64,000 nucleotides of DNA from Thermococcus sp. (GCF_027023865.1 NZ_JALVUC010000020.1:22870-86869); one strand, 5' to 3'; counted from the stretch's first letter, positions 1 to 12,420 are shown. The notes: generated by a model not told the origin, from the sequence alone. Made by a program: numbers and translations.

Positions 1-924
1 GTAAACGGTAACCCACAGTGGATATACTTCATTGACGACACTAAAAGCTTATCATACTCACTAGCCATATGGGATGTATATTATGTGTGGTGGTGGCCAT
101 GGCCATTGCAAGGTCCGGCAACTAATGATGGCGCAAGGGGGGACACGGATTTCCACACCTACGAGGCGATAATAAAGCCCAATATAAACGGGGCGTACGT
201 AAATTTCCTGGATTACGGGGTTGACTACACCGGCTTTCCAACACCGGTAAGGGAAAACTTAGATGGGTACCTACGGCACTACCAGCCTCCCCTGAAATAT
301 CTATACCTGGTAAACCTCTACAACGGGAATAAAAATAAAGCCATATTCAAGTGGATATTCATACGAAAGTATATACAGACCCTGCCCACAGTGACGTTTG
401 GGGGAATCGGGGAATATACCCCACCCACTACTACCACCCAAACGGAAACAGCGGCAAGGGTCTATGACCTCCAGCCTTTCATCAACTGCCTTCGGGACAA
501 CCGCTACTTCGCGATACCCGGAGGTTGGTCATTCTTTGAGCGTCTGGAGGGGAGTGACCAGAACCACAATGCATACGTTGCACTGGCACACTCAATGCAG
601 GACGCCCTCGGGTACAAGTATGGGAACAGCTACTATCCCATAGGTCTCGTCAGCTTCATGATACCCAACGCAAATTACGATGAGAAACTTCTCAACCTGT
701 TTAACACCTTGGGTATCACCTTGGACAATGAGAGCAGTGTCGACTACTACTTCCTGCCCCACTACTTCAAGAAAGCGCCAAAGGTTCAGGGATACCGGGT
801 CTGGGGAATATCCTACGGTACGTATTCTGGCGGTGATCTCTCGATCATACCATTTTACATAGATGAAAGGACAGCAGAGGAGATATTTGGCATATATGGG
901 TCGAAGGATCTAACGGTGAGGTGA
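1..924 (+). CDS. Hypothetical protein, N-terminus beyond the window edge
   Basis: The frame is open from base 1, so the true start lies to the left; the GTG at 85 is internal. I do not recognise the family. The visible 307 residues are rich in Tyr, Trp, Phe and Asn. They include a WWWPWP stretch and a Thr/Pro-rich linker (TPPTTTTQTET) about midway that resembles linkers in exported proteins, but the signal region is not visible. It stops 4 bases before the next gene, so the two are probably co-transcribed. A secreted or surface protein is a guess; no function is assigned. Confidence 0.75.
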   Translation, partial: VNGNPQWIYFIDDTKSLSYSLAIWDVYYVWWWPWPLQGPATNDGARGDTDFHTYEAIIKPNINGAYVNFLDYGVDYTGFPTPVRENLDGYLRHYQPPLKYLYLVNLYNGNKNKAIFKWIFIRKYIQTLPTVTFGGIGEYTPPTTTTQTETAARVYDLQPFINCLRDNRYFAIPGGWSFFERLEGSDQNHNAYVALAHSMQDALGYKYGNSYYPIGLVSFMIPNANYDEKLLNLFNTLGITLDNESSVDYYFLPHYFKKAPKVQGYRVWGISYGTYSGGDLSIIPFYIDERTAEEIFGIYGSKDLTVR

Positions 925-928
925 AATC

Positions 929-1672
929 ATGCCCATTGAAGACGTTCTGTACGGGATAGGGGAGGCGGTAGACTCAGGTGTTGGGAAGCTCCGGGGGTTG
1001 CTCCTCCCGGCACCTTCAGAAAAACCCCCTTCCTTTAGACACCTGAGGCGTTTAATAAGAAGAAACCTTACCGTCCACGAGTTCCTGAGCCTAACATTAC
1101 AACTTGCGTTTGTGTCCTATCTGATGATAAACCTGATCCTCCTGCTCCTGAGGCTGGATGTGCTCTGGATTCTTCTAATCGCTCCACCGTACTTCCTGTA
1201 CATTAGGTACATTCTAGTACGGAACAGAAGATTTTTCCTAGAGCCGGATCTGTATAGGGTGTTTTACTACTGGATATCTATAATCTCATTTGCTTCATTC
1301 ACCGGATACGCGGTAGTACGGGATATCTCAACCACGGTGTACTATTATATTGGGTATCTCACGGCGATACTTGGGGTTGTGGTGGTGTTCAGGTATTATT
1401 TCAAGTCCCGCTACGGCCGCGACTACACCTACGGTGTCGTTGAGGAGGTCAAGAACGACCTCGTTAGGGTCTTTGTCCACGATGATATAGCGGCCAACGT
1501 TAAGCCCGGCTACTACTGGCTCCCCGCCATTTCCGATGCCGAACCAGGGAGTGTTGTAAAAATATTGGTAGAGGAGAAGGCTCTGAAGAGCGCCCGACCG
1601 ACGAGGATAATCGAGGTTTATCTTGATCAGTCCTCCCAAAGGGAGACAGAGCCAAAGGCCGCGACGGAGTAA
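929..1672 (+). CDS. Membrane protein, possibly DUF2101 family
   Basis: The protein has 247 residues. The start ATG follows a GAGGTGAAATC ribosome site that overlaps the previous gene's end. There is a cytoplasmic-looking N-terminus of about 50 residues. Four hydrophobic segments follow at roughly 54-75, 77-95, 110-130 and 137-156. A soluble, beta-rich C-terminal domain (165-247) resembles the small domain at the end of NfeD-like proteins. The N-terminal pattern (PPSFRHLRRLIRRN followed by VHEFLSLTLQL) reminds me of DUF2101 membrane proteins of Thermococcales, but this is from memory. The function is unknown. The 3' end overlaps the convergent small gene on the other strand by 46 bases. Confidence 0.75.
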   Translation: MPIEDVLYGIGEAVDSGVGKLRGLLLPAPSEKPPSFRHLRRLIRRNLTVHEFLSLTLQLAFVSYLMINLILLLLRLDVLWILLIAPPYFLYIRYILVRNRRFFLEPDLYRVFYYWISIISFASFTGYAVVRDISTTVYYYIGYLTAILGVVVVFRYYFKSRYGRDYTYGVVEEVKNDLVRVFVHDDIAANVKPGYYWLPAISDAEPGSVVKILVEEKALKSARPTRIIEVYLDQSSQRETEPKAATE

Positions 1673-1902
1673 AGGATGAGAAGGTAGATCGAGTGGCATG
1701 GTTCAACAAGGTTTGTCTTTACGAATCCCTTCCCATTTTTCTCGATTACTAACATCTCAACGTGATTGCACGGTGCCCTCACTACCACGCTGTTCTTCAA
1801 AATTTTTGCTTCCCACTCAAGCCCACGACACGCTTTCTTTACAAGGTGGGTGAACTCCTTCCATTTTTCCACGGAGGTGGAATAGTACAGGGTGTGCCCC
1901 AA
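1627..1902 (-). CDS. Small conserved hypothetical protein
   Basis: This 91-residue protein starts at a TTG 3 bases after GGTGATAC. A TATA-like TTTATAACC element lies about 30-40 bases upstream. It begins MGHTLYYSTSVEKW, then has an alpha/beta pattern and a moderately hydrophobic C-terminal segment (SIYLLILYSVAAF). I believe small proteins of this type with an MGHT(L/I)YY start recur in Thermococcales, but I know no function. The 46-base tail-to-tail overlap with the membrane protein on the plus strand is unusual but compatible with both being genes. Confidence 0.55.
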   Translation of the reverse strand: MGHTLYYSTSVEKWKEFTHLVKKACRGLEWEAKILKNSVVVRAPCNHVEMLVIEKNGKGFVKTNLVEPCHSIYLLILYSVAAFGSVSLWED

Positions 1903-1995
1903 AGTATCACCATTACAAATACGAAAACAACGGTTATAAAGTTTTCTGATTCTTATAATAAGAAATAGTAAGTAGTAACCCCTTACGCATGCCCC

Positions 1996-2562
1996 TTAAA
2001 GCACCTTGCAAAGCTCCACGAAGTTGCGGTAGACCTCTGCTCCACGCTCCGTGTGGGCAACCTCCGGGTGGAACTGAACGCCGTAGATTGGAAGGCTCTC
2101 GTGCTTCATGGCCTCGACCGGACAGGTCTCACTCCTGGCAAGAATCTTGAATCCGGGGGGAAGTTCCTTCACCTCGTCCATGTGGCTCTCCCACACCTTT
2201 AACCTCTCGGGGAAGCCTTTGAATATCTCATCCTCGTCGAGGATTTTGACCTCAACGAGGCTGTACTCAGCCTTATTCCCCCGTCCGATCTCTCCGCCGA
2301 AGTGCTTTGCTATGAGCTGATGCCCGAGGCAGATTCCCAAAATCGGAACGTTGAACTCGTCGTAGTGCTCCAAGATGGCTTTACAGTTGCCCGTTTTGTT
2401 TATGTCTGGCCCGCCGGAGAAGATTATTCCCTCCGGCTTCATCGTCTTGATTTCTTCCAGCGGCGTCGTGTTGGGGATTATCTTTGCCCCGACGCCGAGG
2501 TATCTCAAAGTCCTCCAAATCCTGTGGACGTACTGTCCGCCGTTGTCCATAATCACTATCAT
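1996..2562 (-). CDS. guaAA: GMP synthase glutaminase subunit (subunit A)
   Basis: In archaea GMP synthase is two proteins. This 188-residue subunit is the class I glutamine amidotransferase that supplies ammonia to the ATP-pyrophosphatase subunit for XMP to GMP conversion. The triad is visible: nucleophile Cys78 in GICLGHQ, and His165 and Glu167 in FHPEVAH. The length is normal. The ATG overlaps the stop of the upstream PIN-domain toxin gene by four bases (2559-2562), implying translational coupling. The partner subunit guaAB is 700 bases upstream, separated by the toxin-antitoxin pair. A shared transcript with guaAB is likely because no clear promoter lies between them. Confidence 0.97.
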   Translation of the reverse strand: MIVIMDNGGQYVHRIWRTLRYLGVGAKIIPNTTPLEEIKTMKPEGIIFSGGPDINKTGNCKAILEHYDEFNVPILGICLGHQLIAKHFGGEIGRGNKAEYSLVEVKILDEDEIFKGFPERLKVWESHMDEVKELPPGFKILARSETCPVEAMKHESLPIYGVQFHPEVAHTERGAEVYRNFVELCKVL

Positions 2563-3005
2563 GGGCCCACCCCCAGGAGTTTGAAAAACTCGTCGGATTC
2601 TTCAACCAGATAGAATGCATTTAAATCTAAGGATTTTGCCAGTTCGGCCATTTTTCTGTCGTTGGTTATTAGAACTGCGTTTAGATGAAGGGCTGTTGCG
2701 ATGAAGTAGATGTCAGAGGCCTTGTGGTGGGTTTGAAACGTCACCTCCTTCAAATCCCTGATTACTAGCTCTTCCGGAATCCAGGTGACTATGGTGCTAT
2801 AAAAATCCAGGGTTTTCTGGACCCTTTCATAGCCGAAATATCTGGATAGGACCGCCACGAACTCAACCTCTCCAAGACGGGGAGCGTAAAGCTCCGTACC
2901 TCCCAACTGGGTGCCTTCAATGATCTTTTCTGCAACCACGGTTCGCTCCGGATAAAAGCTGGAAAATAGATGAAACACGACGGAGGTATCTATAACAGCT
3001 CTCAT
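2559..3005 (-). CDS. PIN-domain ribonuclease toxin, VapC type
   Basis: This is a 148-residue single PIN domain. The acidic metal-binding residues typical of the fold are present: Asp6 (VIDTSVV), Glu46 or Glu48 (LGEVEF), Asp98 (ASDIYF) and Asp116 (TNDRK). VapC toxins cleave RNA, often tRNA, and are neutralised by a co-transcribed antitoxin. Here the start overlaps the upstream DUF104-like antitoxin by four bases, and the stop overlaps the guaAA start by four bases. Lying between the two GMP synthase subunits is odd and is treated as a finding. The specific RNA target cannot be read from sequence. Confidence 0.9.
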   Translation of the reverse strand: MRAVIDTSVVFHLFSSFYPERTVVAEKIIEGTQLGGTELYAPRLGEVEFVAVLSRYFGYERVQKTLDFYSTIVTWIPEELVIRDLKEVTFQTHHKASDIYFIATALHLNAVLITNDRKMAELAKSLDLNAFYLVEESDEFFKLLGVGP

Positions 3006-3211
3006 GTCTCCTCCTCCCTGAGGTGCAGAAGGTAATCGGTTGGATCCTCCTTAAAGCGCTCCTTAGTGACTTCCTTTCTCATTTCCCTGGCCAGCTCAAG
3101 AAAATCTCCAAGGTAAATCCTCACCCTGAGCTTCTGCCCTTCCTTCAGCTTCAGGGGTTTCAGAGGCTTCAGCACGCCATTTTCATAAACAACCTCAATT
3201 ATCTCTTTCAT
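3002..3211 (-). CDS. Antitoxin, AF2212/DUF104-like
   Basis: This 69-residue protein starts [17 protein letters not shown] and continues with a short beta-hairpin ([10 protein letters not shown]), the hallmark of the AF2212/DUF104 family. The C-terminal half is charged and helical and would wrap the toxin. I chose the ATG at 3211 because GGTGG lies about five bases upstream. An in-frame ATG 12 bases earlier would overlap that ribosome site. The gene is coupled to the PIN toxin by a 4-base overlap. A gap of about 46 bases separates it from guaAB. Confidence 0.88.
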   Translation of the reverse strand: MKEIIEVVYENGVLKPLKPLKLKEGQKLRVRIYLGDFLELAREMRKEVTKERFKEDPTDYLLHLREEET

Positions 3212-3257
3212 CCCTGCCACCATATTTTAAAATCTCTTCAAAAATAAATAAATGTTC

Positions 3258-4181
3258 TCACTCAAACTCTATCGTCGCCGGCGGCTTGTTGGTGATGTCG
3301 TAGAGGACCCTTCCAACTTCGGGAATCTCACTCGTTACCCTGAAGGCTATCCTCTGGAGCACTTCGAAGGGAACCGCCATCGCGTTGGCCGTCATGCCGT
3401 CGAGACTCTCCACAACTCTGACCGCTACCGTCTCTTTGTAGGCCCTTATGTCGCCCTGGACGCCAACCGTTTTGACGCCGAGGAGGGCGGCGAAGGCCTG
3501 CCATGGTTTCAGCCCGGCCCTCTCAATCTCCTCCTCGACTATGGCGTTGGCCTCCCTAACGATGGCGACCTTCTCCGGCGTGACCTCTCCGAGAACCCTA
3601 ATGGCCAGGCCCGGCCCGGGGAAGGGCATGCGATTGTATATCTTCTCAGGAAGACCGAGCTCCTTGGCGAGCTCCCTCACTTCGTCCTTGTAGAGGTCTC
3701 TAAGCGGTTCTATCAGCTTGAGGTTGAGCCTCTCCGGCAGACCACCGACGTTGTGGTGGCTCTTTATCTTTCCCTGACTCTCAATCCAGTCGGGGGCAAT
3801 CGTCCCCTGGATGAGGAAGTCGGCGTTGATTTCCTTAGCGACCTCCTCAAAGACCTCGATGAAGACCCTTCCGATGGCCTTCCTCTTCTCCTCTGGCTCG
3901 GTTACTCCCTTAAGCTCGGCAAAAAAGCGCTCGCTCGCGTCAACGTAGTGGAGGTTGAGGCCGAACTCGCCGCGGAAGGTCTCCACGACGAACTCCGGTT
4001 CGTTCTTCCTCATGAAGCCCGTGTTGACGAAGACCGCGTGAAGCCTCTCACCTATTGCTTTATGGGCGAGCACCGCCGCGGTCGAGCTGTCAACCCCCCC
4101 CGAAAGTGCTATTATCGCCTTACCGTTCCCAACGGTTTCTTTTATCTCCTCAACCTTCTCCTCGATGAACTTCTCCCACAT
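3258..4181 (-). CDS. guaAB: GMP synthase ATP-pyrophosphatase subunit (subunit B)
   Basis: This 307-residue subunit adenylates XMP and aminates it with ammonia from GuaAA. The P-loop-like pyrophosphatase motif SGGVDSSTA lies near residue 30. The C-terminal dimerisation domain ends with a glycine/proline-rich phosphate loop ([16 protein letters not shown]) and [13 protein letters not shown]. The start is set at ATG 4181, preceded by GGTGGTGCTC; the GTG at 4190 lies inside that site. Upstream are a TATA-like GATTTATAAAT (about 4212-4223) and a candidate purine operator at 4240-4257. It is probably the first gene of the guaAB-antitoxin-toxin-guaAA unit. Confidence 0.97.
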   Translation of the reverse strand: MWEKFIEEKVEEIKETVGNGKAIIALSGGVDSSTAAVLAHKAIGERLHAVFVNTGFMRKNEPEFVVETFRGEFGLNLHYVDASERFFAELKGVTEPEEKRKAIGRVFIEVFEEVAKEINADFLIQGTIAPDWIESQGKIKSHHNVGGLPERLNLKLIEPLRDLYKDEVRELAKELGLPEKIYNRMPFPGPGLAIRVLGEVTPEKVAIVREANAIVEEEIERAGLKPWQAFAALLGVKTVGVQGDIRAYKETVAVRVVESLDGMTANAMAVPFEVLQRIAFRVTSEIPEVGRVLYDITNKPPATIEFE

Positions 4182-4239
4182 GAGCACCACCTTTGGCCAG
4201 CATTTGAACGTTAATTTATAAATCTATTCTGCGAAATAT

Positions 4240-7385
<3,146 letters not shown>

Positions 7386-7402
7386 TGTGAACCCTCCGGA
7401 AA

Positions 7403-7420
7403 TTGACGTATTAATGTAAA
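7403..7420. promoter_or_regulatory. Candidate purine operator at the purL promoter
   Basis: The site reads TTGACGT-ATTA-ATGTAAA on the plus strand. It lies between the TATA-like element of purL (about 7430-7440) and the start codon at 7385, over the expected transcription start. This suggests repression. The same left half and spacing occur upstream of purT. Confidence 0.6.
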
Positions 7421-7477
7421 AAAGAACTGTTTTTAAGGTTTATTTTGACTAAAAAATGTTAAAAATTGGCGCTCCTC

Positions 7478-8971
7478 TCAAACTCCAAAGAGCATCTTTG
7501 GAACCTCCCTTACCCTCTCGTCCGTGTAGTTAATGAAAGCCTTGAGGAGGCGGTAGATTTCGAAGAGCCTCTTCTCCTCTTCACTCCTCGGTTCCGCCTC
7601 CCTGTCAGCGCGGGAGAATACACCCACAACATCAAACCGCTCCGCGAGAATCCTCGGCGTTTCCTCCTCCATGAGCTCGTTTATGAAGTAGTAGACGTTG
7701 AAGGCCTTCTCCCTATCCGTGGAATAAAGCTCCCTGGCGAGTGAAAACGCCTTCAGGATAACCTCCTCCAGCCTCTCCGGAGAGAGCTCCCCAAGGGCCT
7801 CCACGTACTCATCCCTGAGTTCCTTTGTGATCTCATCTTCCACATAGCTTGATTTCCAAAGCTCAATCCCCCTCAGAACCTTTTTTGGGTTCTTCACGTA
7901 GACAATCCCCGCGCTCCCATCAACGGTTACCTCGTCCCCCTCCCGTATTACCTCAACGTCAACCCCAACGACGCAGGGAATGCCGAGTTCCCTCGCGATT
8001 ATCGCAGGATGGGAAAGCACGCCCTCCACTTTTGTCACTATTCCAGAGGCCTTTGCGAAGGTATTGTAATGTTCCGCGTGGAGAACATAGGTCACCAAAA
8101 TAGCCCCTTCCGGAAAAAGCTTTTCCACTTCCTCAGGCGGCTGATCGTCGAGCACGAAGTACGCCCTTCCCTTCGCCTTTCCAGGACTGGCCGGGATTCC
8201 CCTGAGCCTGTGCCATCCCTGCGGTGCTTTAGCCTCCTTGCGCTTTTGCGCCAGTGCCGTTACGTCCCTCGACTGAAGGAGCCAGAGGGTTCCGTCGTAG
8301 GCCCACTCAATGTCCTGGGGCTTCCCGAAGAGAGCCTCAACCTCCAACCCGGTGGTGAGAAGTTCCTTCATTAGCGGATCCTCAACCTCTGAAGGATCGC
8401 GTGAAAGGGACAGCCTTTTTCCGCTGACTTCCCCGCCCACAAGCTTTTCGGGGGAGCCCTGGACGAACTCAACGAGCGCGGTTTCAGGATCGTTTGGGGA
8501 GCGCGTGAAGAGAACCCCTGAGAGTTTTGGGTTTATCTGTCTCTGGACGATGACGGCCATCTTGGGTTCTTCGCTTATCCCCCTTCGCTTCATGTAAAGC
8601 CTGACCCTTTTGGATGTTGCACTTCTAAAAACCCTCTCAATCGCCTTGAGTAACTCATCGAAAGAGTTCACCTTGGTCACGCTCTCGAAAACGCCCGCAA
8701 AGCTCGCCTTTTTGCTGTCCTCCACCGTTGCTGAACTCCGCACGACGATGGGGAACTTGCCTTCAAGGACATAGGGGGAATAAAAGTATTCCCGAATTTC
8801 TTCAACGAGTTCCTTTGATAGCCGTCCTTCCCTTCTCCAGGTGTTGTAGGCCTCCGTTGTTACCACGAATCCCTCCGGGACGTTGAAGTATTTAGTTAGG
8901 ATGGATAGGCGGTGGGCTTTTCCGCCGATTTCCTCAACAGTGCCTCCGGCTGAAATGGAGCGGACGAACAT
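7478..8971 (-). CDS. Compact PEP-synthase/PPDK-like phosphotransferase lacking the PEP-binding barrel
   Basis: The 497-residue protein opens with a PPDK_N ATP-binding domain (about 1-235). It contains GKAHRLSIL, the VVRSSATVEDS phosphate loop, VQRQINPKLSGVLFT and IEWAYDGTLWLLQSRDVT. A phosphohistidine swivelling domain (about 255-360) follows, with SHPAIIARELGIPCVVG supplying the His. The ending is about 130 helical residues of unknown role. PEP synthase is about 800 residues and has a C-terminal TIM barrel; that domain is missing here. The protein could phosphorylate another acceptor, as rifampin phosphotransferase does, or donate to a separate protein. GGGTGATATCAC precedes the ATG. It appears to be a single-gene unit. 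Confidence 0.85.
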   Translation of the reverse strand: MFVRSISAGGTVEEIGGKAHRLSILTKYFNVPEGFVVTTEAYNTWRREGRLSKELVEEIREYFYSPYVLEGKFPIVVRSSATVEDSKKASFAGVFESVTKVNSFDELLKAIERVFRSATSKRVRLYMKRRGISEEPKMAVIVQRQINPKLSGVLFTRSPNDPETALVEFVQGSPEKLVGGEVSGKRLSLSRDPSEVEDPLMKELLTTGLEVEALFGKPQDIEWAYDGTLWLLQSRDVTALAQKRKEAKAPQGWHRLRGIPASPGKAKGRAYFVLDDQPPEEVEKLFPEGAILVTYVLHAEHYNTFAKASGIVTKVEGVLSHPAIIARELGIPCVVGVDVEVIREGDEVTVDGSAGIVYVKNPKKVLRGIELWKSSYVEDEITKELRDEYVEALGELSPERLEEVILKAFSLARELYSTDREKAFNVYYFINELMEEETPRILAERFDVVGVFSRADREAEPRSEEEKRLFEIYRLLKAFINYTDERVREVPKMLFGV

Positions 8972-8998
8972 GTGATATCACCCTCTATCCGGGGAGTG

Positions 8999-9919
8999 CT
9001 ATCGACGATGTGCCTCATTACCCCTAGAGAGTTCCATGAACAGCTTTTCGAGGGGCACCTCCTTAGGTCTCACCTGCAGAAGTCCAACACCGTTCTCGGC
9101 GAGAACACTCGTTATCTCGGGCACTTCAGATGCGTAGCTGGATACACTGACAACGATGTTCCTGCCCTCAGCCCGGGTGTTGTATTCTTTCTCCTTCAGA
9201 ACCCGAAGGGCCAGTTCTTGATTGGTCACGGTAAGGACAACCTCAACACTTCTGAGGAGTGATATGAGGTTCTCAAGCTTTTTTTCCAAAATGAGCTTCC
9301 CGTCCCGTATTATACCCACTCTGCAGTTCACTCCTTCAAAGTGCTGAAGCTCACTCAAAATATGGGTTGAGAAGAGCACGATCTTTTCCTCCTTCAGCAT
9401 TTCAATAATCCTCTCCCTCAGCTCCATTACGCTTGGAACGTCGAGGTTGCTGAAAGGCTCGTCCAAGACGAGTACCTCGGGATCATGTAGGAGAGCCCTC
9501 GCAAGGGCGAGCCTTTTCCTCAAACCCCTGCTCAGTTCCCCGGCTTTTTTGTCCCTGTGCTCATACAGCCCGAACTCCTTGAGGATCTTATTAATCCGCC
9601 CTTCGGGAACGCCGTAGATGCGGGAGAAGAACAGAAGGTTTTTGTAGACGCTCAGATTGGGATAAACCCTTTCACCTTCTGGCAGGTATCCTATCATCAC
9701 CTTGGCCTTTGTGGGTTCCTTCCATAAATCTACTCCTTCAATCACCACCCTGCCACTGGAGAGGGGCAGTATTCCTGTGACGACCCTGAAAGTTGTCGTC
9801 TTCCCCGCTCCGTTCGTGCCCAGTAGTAAGTAGATCTCACCTCGAACTGCGGTGAATGAGATATCATGGATAACGTCCCCTCTGCCATAACCTGCACTCA
9901 CGTTTATTACTTCAAGCAT
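8999..9919 (-). CDS. ABC transporter ATP-binding protein
   Basis: This 306-residue ABC ATPase has Walker A LLLGTNGAGKTTT, a Q-loop (IGYLPEGE), signature LSRGLRKRLALARALL, Walker B VLVLDEPFSNLD and the switch His in STHI. The C-terminal ~90 residues are an accessory domain of the drug or peptide exporter (CcmA/NatA) type. The gene starts 10 bases after the permease gene ends, with GAGGGGG upstream. The pair is the minus-strand transporter of the Cys-rich peptide island, downstream of two metallopeptidase genes. Export of, or immunity to, the peptide is inferred from context only. Confidence 0.92.
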   Translation of the reverse strand: MLEVINVSAGYGRGDVIHDISFTAVRGEIYLLLGTNGAGKTTTFRVVTGILPLSSGRVVIEGVDLWKEPTKAKVMIGYLPEGERVYPNLSVYKNLLFFSRIYGVPEGRINKILKEFGLYEHRDKKAGELSRGLRKRLALARALLHDPEVLVLDEPFSNLDVPSVMELRERIIEMLKEEKIVLFSTHILSELQHFEGVNCRVGIIRDGKLILEKKLENLISLLRSVEVVLTVTNQELALRVLKEKEYNTRAEGRNIVVSVSSYASEVPEITSVLAENGVGLLQVRPKEVPLEKLFMELSRGNEAHRR

Positions 9920-9929
9920 CGGAACCCCC

Positions 9930-10718
9930 TCAGTTCGTTATGAACGCCAGCCTGTTTATTATTCTTCTTGAGAGCAGTGTAAGGAGTACAGCCAAGCCAG
10001 CACCCGCAATCGCTATTAGGAGCATCGTTCTGACATAATCAGTTGCCGAAAACCTCGATGCAAATATTAGGACCCCTATTGGGATGAACACTACAAACGT
10101 GCCTGAGGCCATCAAAACCTTGGATCCTCTCATTCCAACCACTAACGCAACGGGGAATGCGAGGGCAGAGAAAGCTCCAGAAAAGAGTACCATGAGGAAC
10201 AGATAGCTTCTGGTTGGCATCCACCATGTTCCGGCATAGTGATGAAAACCAGCTTCTATGCCCAGGGTGTTTATCAAAAAAGCAAGGATTACGAGTCCAA
10301 TTCCAAGAAATGCTCCCGTTATCATCTTCGAAGCAATTATTTCGCTTTCATGAAGGGATGTTGAGAAGAGAACCTCTATCGTTTTATTTGTTTTCTCGGA
10401 AAGGATTGAGTTCGCTAGGTATGAATAAATGGCTATGTATATTGTTATGCCAAAAACCACCGGTATCTGAGCTACCATGGCCCCGAAATTGAACACCCAC
10501 CTGCCTAATGACCTCACGATTTCCCCGGATACTCCGAACAGTTCTGGGTTAGAAGTGATCTGATGATAAACGGCATACGAACTCTGGGGGGTTGGAGGAA
10601 CGAGAACCGACAGCGCAGTTATAAATATTATCATTCCAATCCCGGAAAAAAGTTGGGATAAGTTGTCCCTTAACATCCACCACTCTTTTTCGACTAGGGC
10701 CTTCATCTCGGGCCTCAT
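9930..10718 (-). CDS. ABC-2 type transporter permease
   Basis: The protein has 262 residues and about six hydrophobic segments. Its N-terminus, MKALVEKEWWMLRDNLSQ, is typical of ABC-2 export permeases, and its middle motif SEKTNKTIEVLFSTSLHESEIIASK is typical of the NatB/CcmB group. The start at 10718 is supported by GGAGG seven bases upstream; a second in-frame ATG follows four codons later. It pairs with the ATPase at 8999-9919. A probable promoter (TGTTAAAAACC on the minus strand near 10771) suggests a separate transcript from the peptidase genes upstream. Confidence 0.9.
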   Translation of the reverse strand: MRPEMKALVEKEWWMLRDNLSQLFSGIGMIIFITALSVLVPPTPQSSYAVYHQITSNPELFGVSGEIVRSLGRWVFNFGAMVAQIPVVFGITIYIAIYSYLANSILSEKTNKTIEVLFSTSLHESEIIASKMITGAFLGIGLVILAFLINTLGIEAGFHHYAGTWWMPTRSYLFLMVLFSGAFSALAFPVALVVGMRGSKVLMASGTFVVFIPIGVLIFASRFSATDYVRTMLLIAIAGAGLAVLLTLLSRRIINRLAFITN

Positions 10719-10884
10719 TCACCTCCCTCCAGGAGGACGCTATCCACAACCACTATTCCCCGATCGGTTTTTAACACGGTGCAGTATGGTGTAGTACAGT
10801 ACACTTTGGCCGTTCCGTATTTAGTCCCTCCGGTAACTCTTTATGAAATCAATCTTACTCAATAAATCCCCCCAGAGGTTGCAT

Positions 10885-12420
10885 CTATTCAAACGCGACC
10901 GCTCTTTTGAGTTCTGTAATGTACACGAAGTAATGGTAGTTCAGCAGGCTCTCATCACCGCTTTTAGAGGGCTTTCTTTTGAACACGTCCGGAGTTCCCG
11001 CCATTAAAAGGACAAATCCTCCTCCCTCCGGATTCCTAAGGGCTTCAACGAGGAAAACTCCCCTGGAGTACTCAACCCCATCGAGAACGACGGAGTTATT
11101 CCTTATCTCCACGTACCTGTTGAGCTTCCGGACGATTGGAGAGTTTAATGGCACGATGACAATGAGGTTGCCACTTTCGAGCCTGTTCGTGAAGTTTACT
11201 TTAAAACCCGCCTTTCTAAGGGTCTCAACGTAGTTTCTGACGTAGGTGCTCTCTGAGAGGTTCCCTGCAACGTATATTTTAACGCCCTCTGTTTTAAATT
11301 TCAAAAACGCCATTCTAAGGGTCGGCTCAGGATAGATGTTCTTCCAGAACCCTTCCCGATACCATCTACCCATAAGCTCTGCGAGCTCCGGCATAAAGCT
11401 GTTGAAGGTAGGATATCTGTTCCTATCTGAGAGGTAGTCCTCGAGGTATGCCCTGTAGACTCTCCCCACGAGGTAAAATCCGAGGGTTTCCTGAGTCTGT
11501 ATAAATCTCTCCGCACTCAGGTTTCCCTGTGTTTCGAGAATGTAATATGCTTCAAACGCCCTCACGAGGGTCTCGTCAAGGTAAGTCTTCCAGCCCGAGT
11601 ACCCCATGGAAGTCATGACATCCCTTACAGGCGAGAACATTTTCCTGTACTCTCTGAACTCCCTGTAATGTCTGTCCACCGCAGGGTTAACGAAGCTATG
11701 GGCAAGCTCGTGGGCAGAAGCACTGCAGTATGATTGAGTCCCATTAAACGTCGAACAGATTCCGATAAAGGCGTAAACGGTGTTGTTCATCCAACCGCTG
11801 TAGCTGTAGTATGCTTCAAGGGGCTGGAGAACGAAAACCCAGCGTTTCCTATTTTCTCCAAAGAACTTCTCCTCGAAGTGAGGAAGGTTGAAAATACCGG
11901 AGTTCTCCTTAAAAAAGAGCCTTATCTGCTCCCTGTAAAACCCGCTGTGGTTCTCGTAGAAGGCCGAAAAGTTCGATTCTCGGGCGAAATCTTTTATCGC
12001 TATGGAAAGTTCGTTGAGGAGCTTTTTATTTCCGTGTACTCTTGAAAGAAGGTATCCGCTCCACTCCGTGGAGTTCAGTTCCAGCGCGAACTTTGGAATT
12101 GCATCGTACTCCAGGCCCTCTCTCAGGGCTTTTTTAGCCAGGAGTACTGCCCTGTGGTTTCTGTAGGAGGAAAAGTAAGACTCAACCTCCTGAGAGTAGG
12201 GAGTAATGTTGCCGGAGTTCCAACCCGCAAGGTGGAAAACAACATCCGTCAGCTCGATGTAGGGATTCACCTCGACGCAGACGTTGCCGGAACACTCGAA
12301 AATCGGGGAGACGTTGAGCTGGAAGTCCGGCTTTGGAGGAGCAGGTGACTGAGTCAGGTAATATGTGAAAAGGAGTACTAACAGGGACAACGGCACCACT
12401 AAAGGTTTAACCTTGGGCAT
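10885..12420 (-). CDS. Exported metallopeptidase-like protein, DUF4932 type
   Basis: The protein has 511 residues with one N-terminal membrane or signal segment (PLVVPLSLLVLLFTYYLT). The bulk is therefore probably extracellular, consistent with many N-x-S/T sites. The zinc-peptidase motif HELAH occurs about halfway (SASAHELAHSFV), followed by conserved-looking acidic residues in LDETLVRAFEAY that could give the third ligand. I associate this arrangement with DUF4932 metallopeptidase-like proteins. It follows the M1-like lipoprotein peptidase after 59 bases and precedes the ABC pair. A role in processing or degrading the exported Cys-rich peptide is inference. Confidence 0.8.
   Translation of the reverse strand: MPKVKPLVVPLSLLVLLFTYYLTQSPAPPKPDFQLNVSPIFECSGNVCVEVNPYIELTDVVFHLAGWNSGNITPYSQEVESYFSSYRNHRAVLLAKKALREGLEYDAIPKFALELNSTEWSGYLLSRVHGNKKLLNELSIAIKDFARESNFSAFYENHSGFYREQIRLFFKENSGIFNLPHFEEKFFGENRKRWVFVLQPLEAYYSYSGWMNNTVYAFIGICSTFNGTQSYCSASAHELAHSFVNPAVDRHYREFREYRKMFSPVRDVMTSMGYSGWKTYLDETLVRAFEAYYILETQGNLSAERFIQTQETLGFYLVGRVYRAYLEDYLSDRNRYPTFNSFMPELAELMGRWYREGFWKNIYPEPTLRMAFLKFKTEGVKIYVAGNLSESTYVRNYVETLRKAGFKVNFTNRLESGNLIVIVPLNSPIVRKLNRYVEIRNNSVVLDGVEYSRGVFLVEALRNPEGGGFVLLMAGTPDVFKRKPSKSGDESLLNYHYFVYITELKRAVAFE

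Noticed and set aside
1..1672. Provirus or integrated element at the left edge
   Set aside because: The first two proteins are unrecognised, but no integrase, attachment repeat or viral structural gene is visible, so this cannot be supported.
3252..4214. Open frame of 320 codons on the plus strand
   Set aside because: It is the antisense shadow of guaAB, whose motifs are complete on the minus strand.
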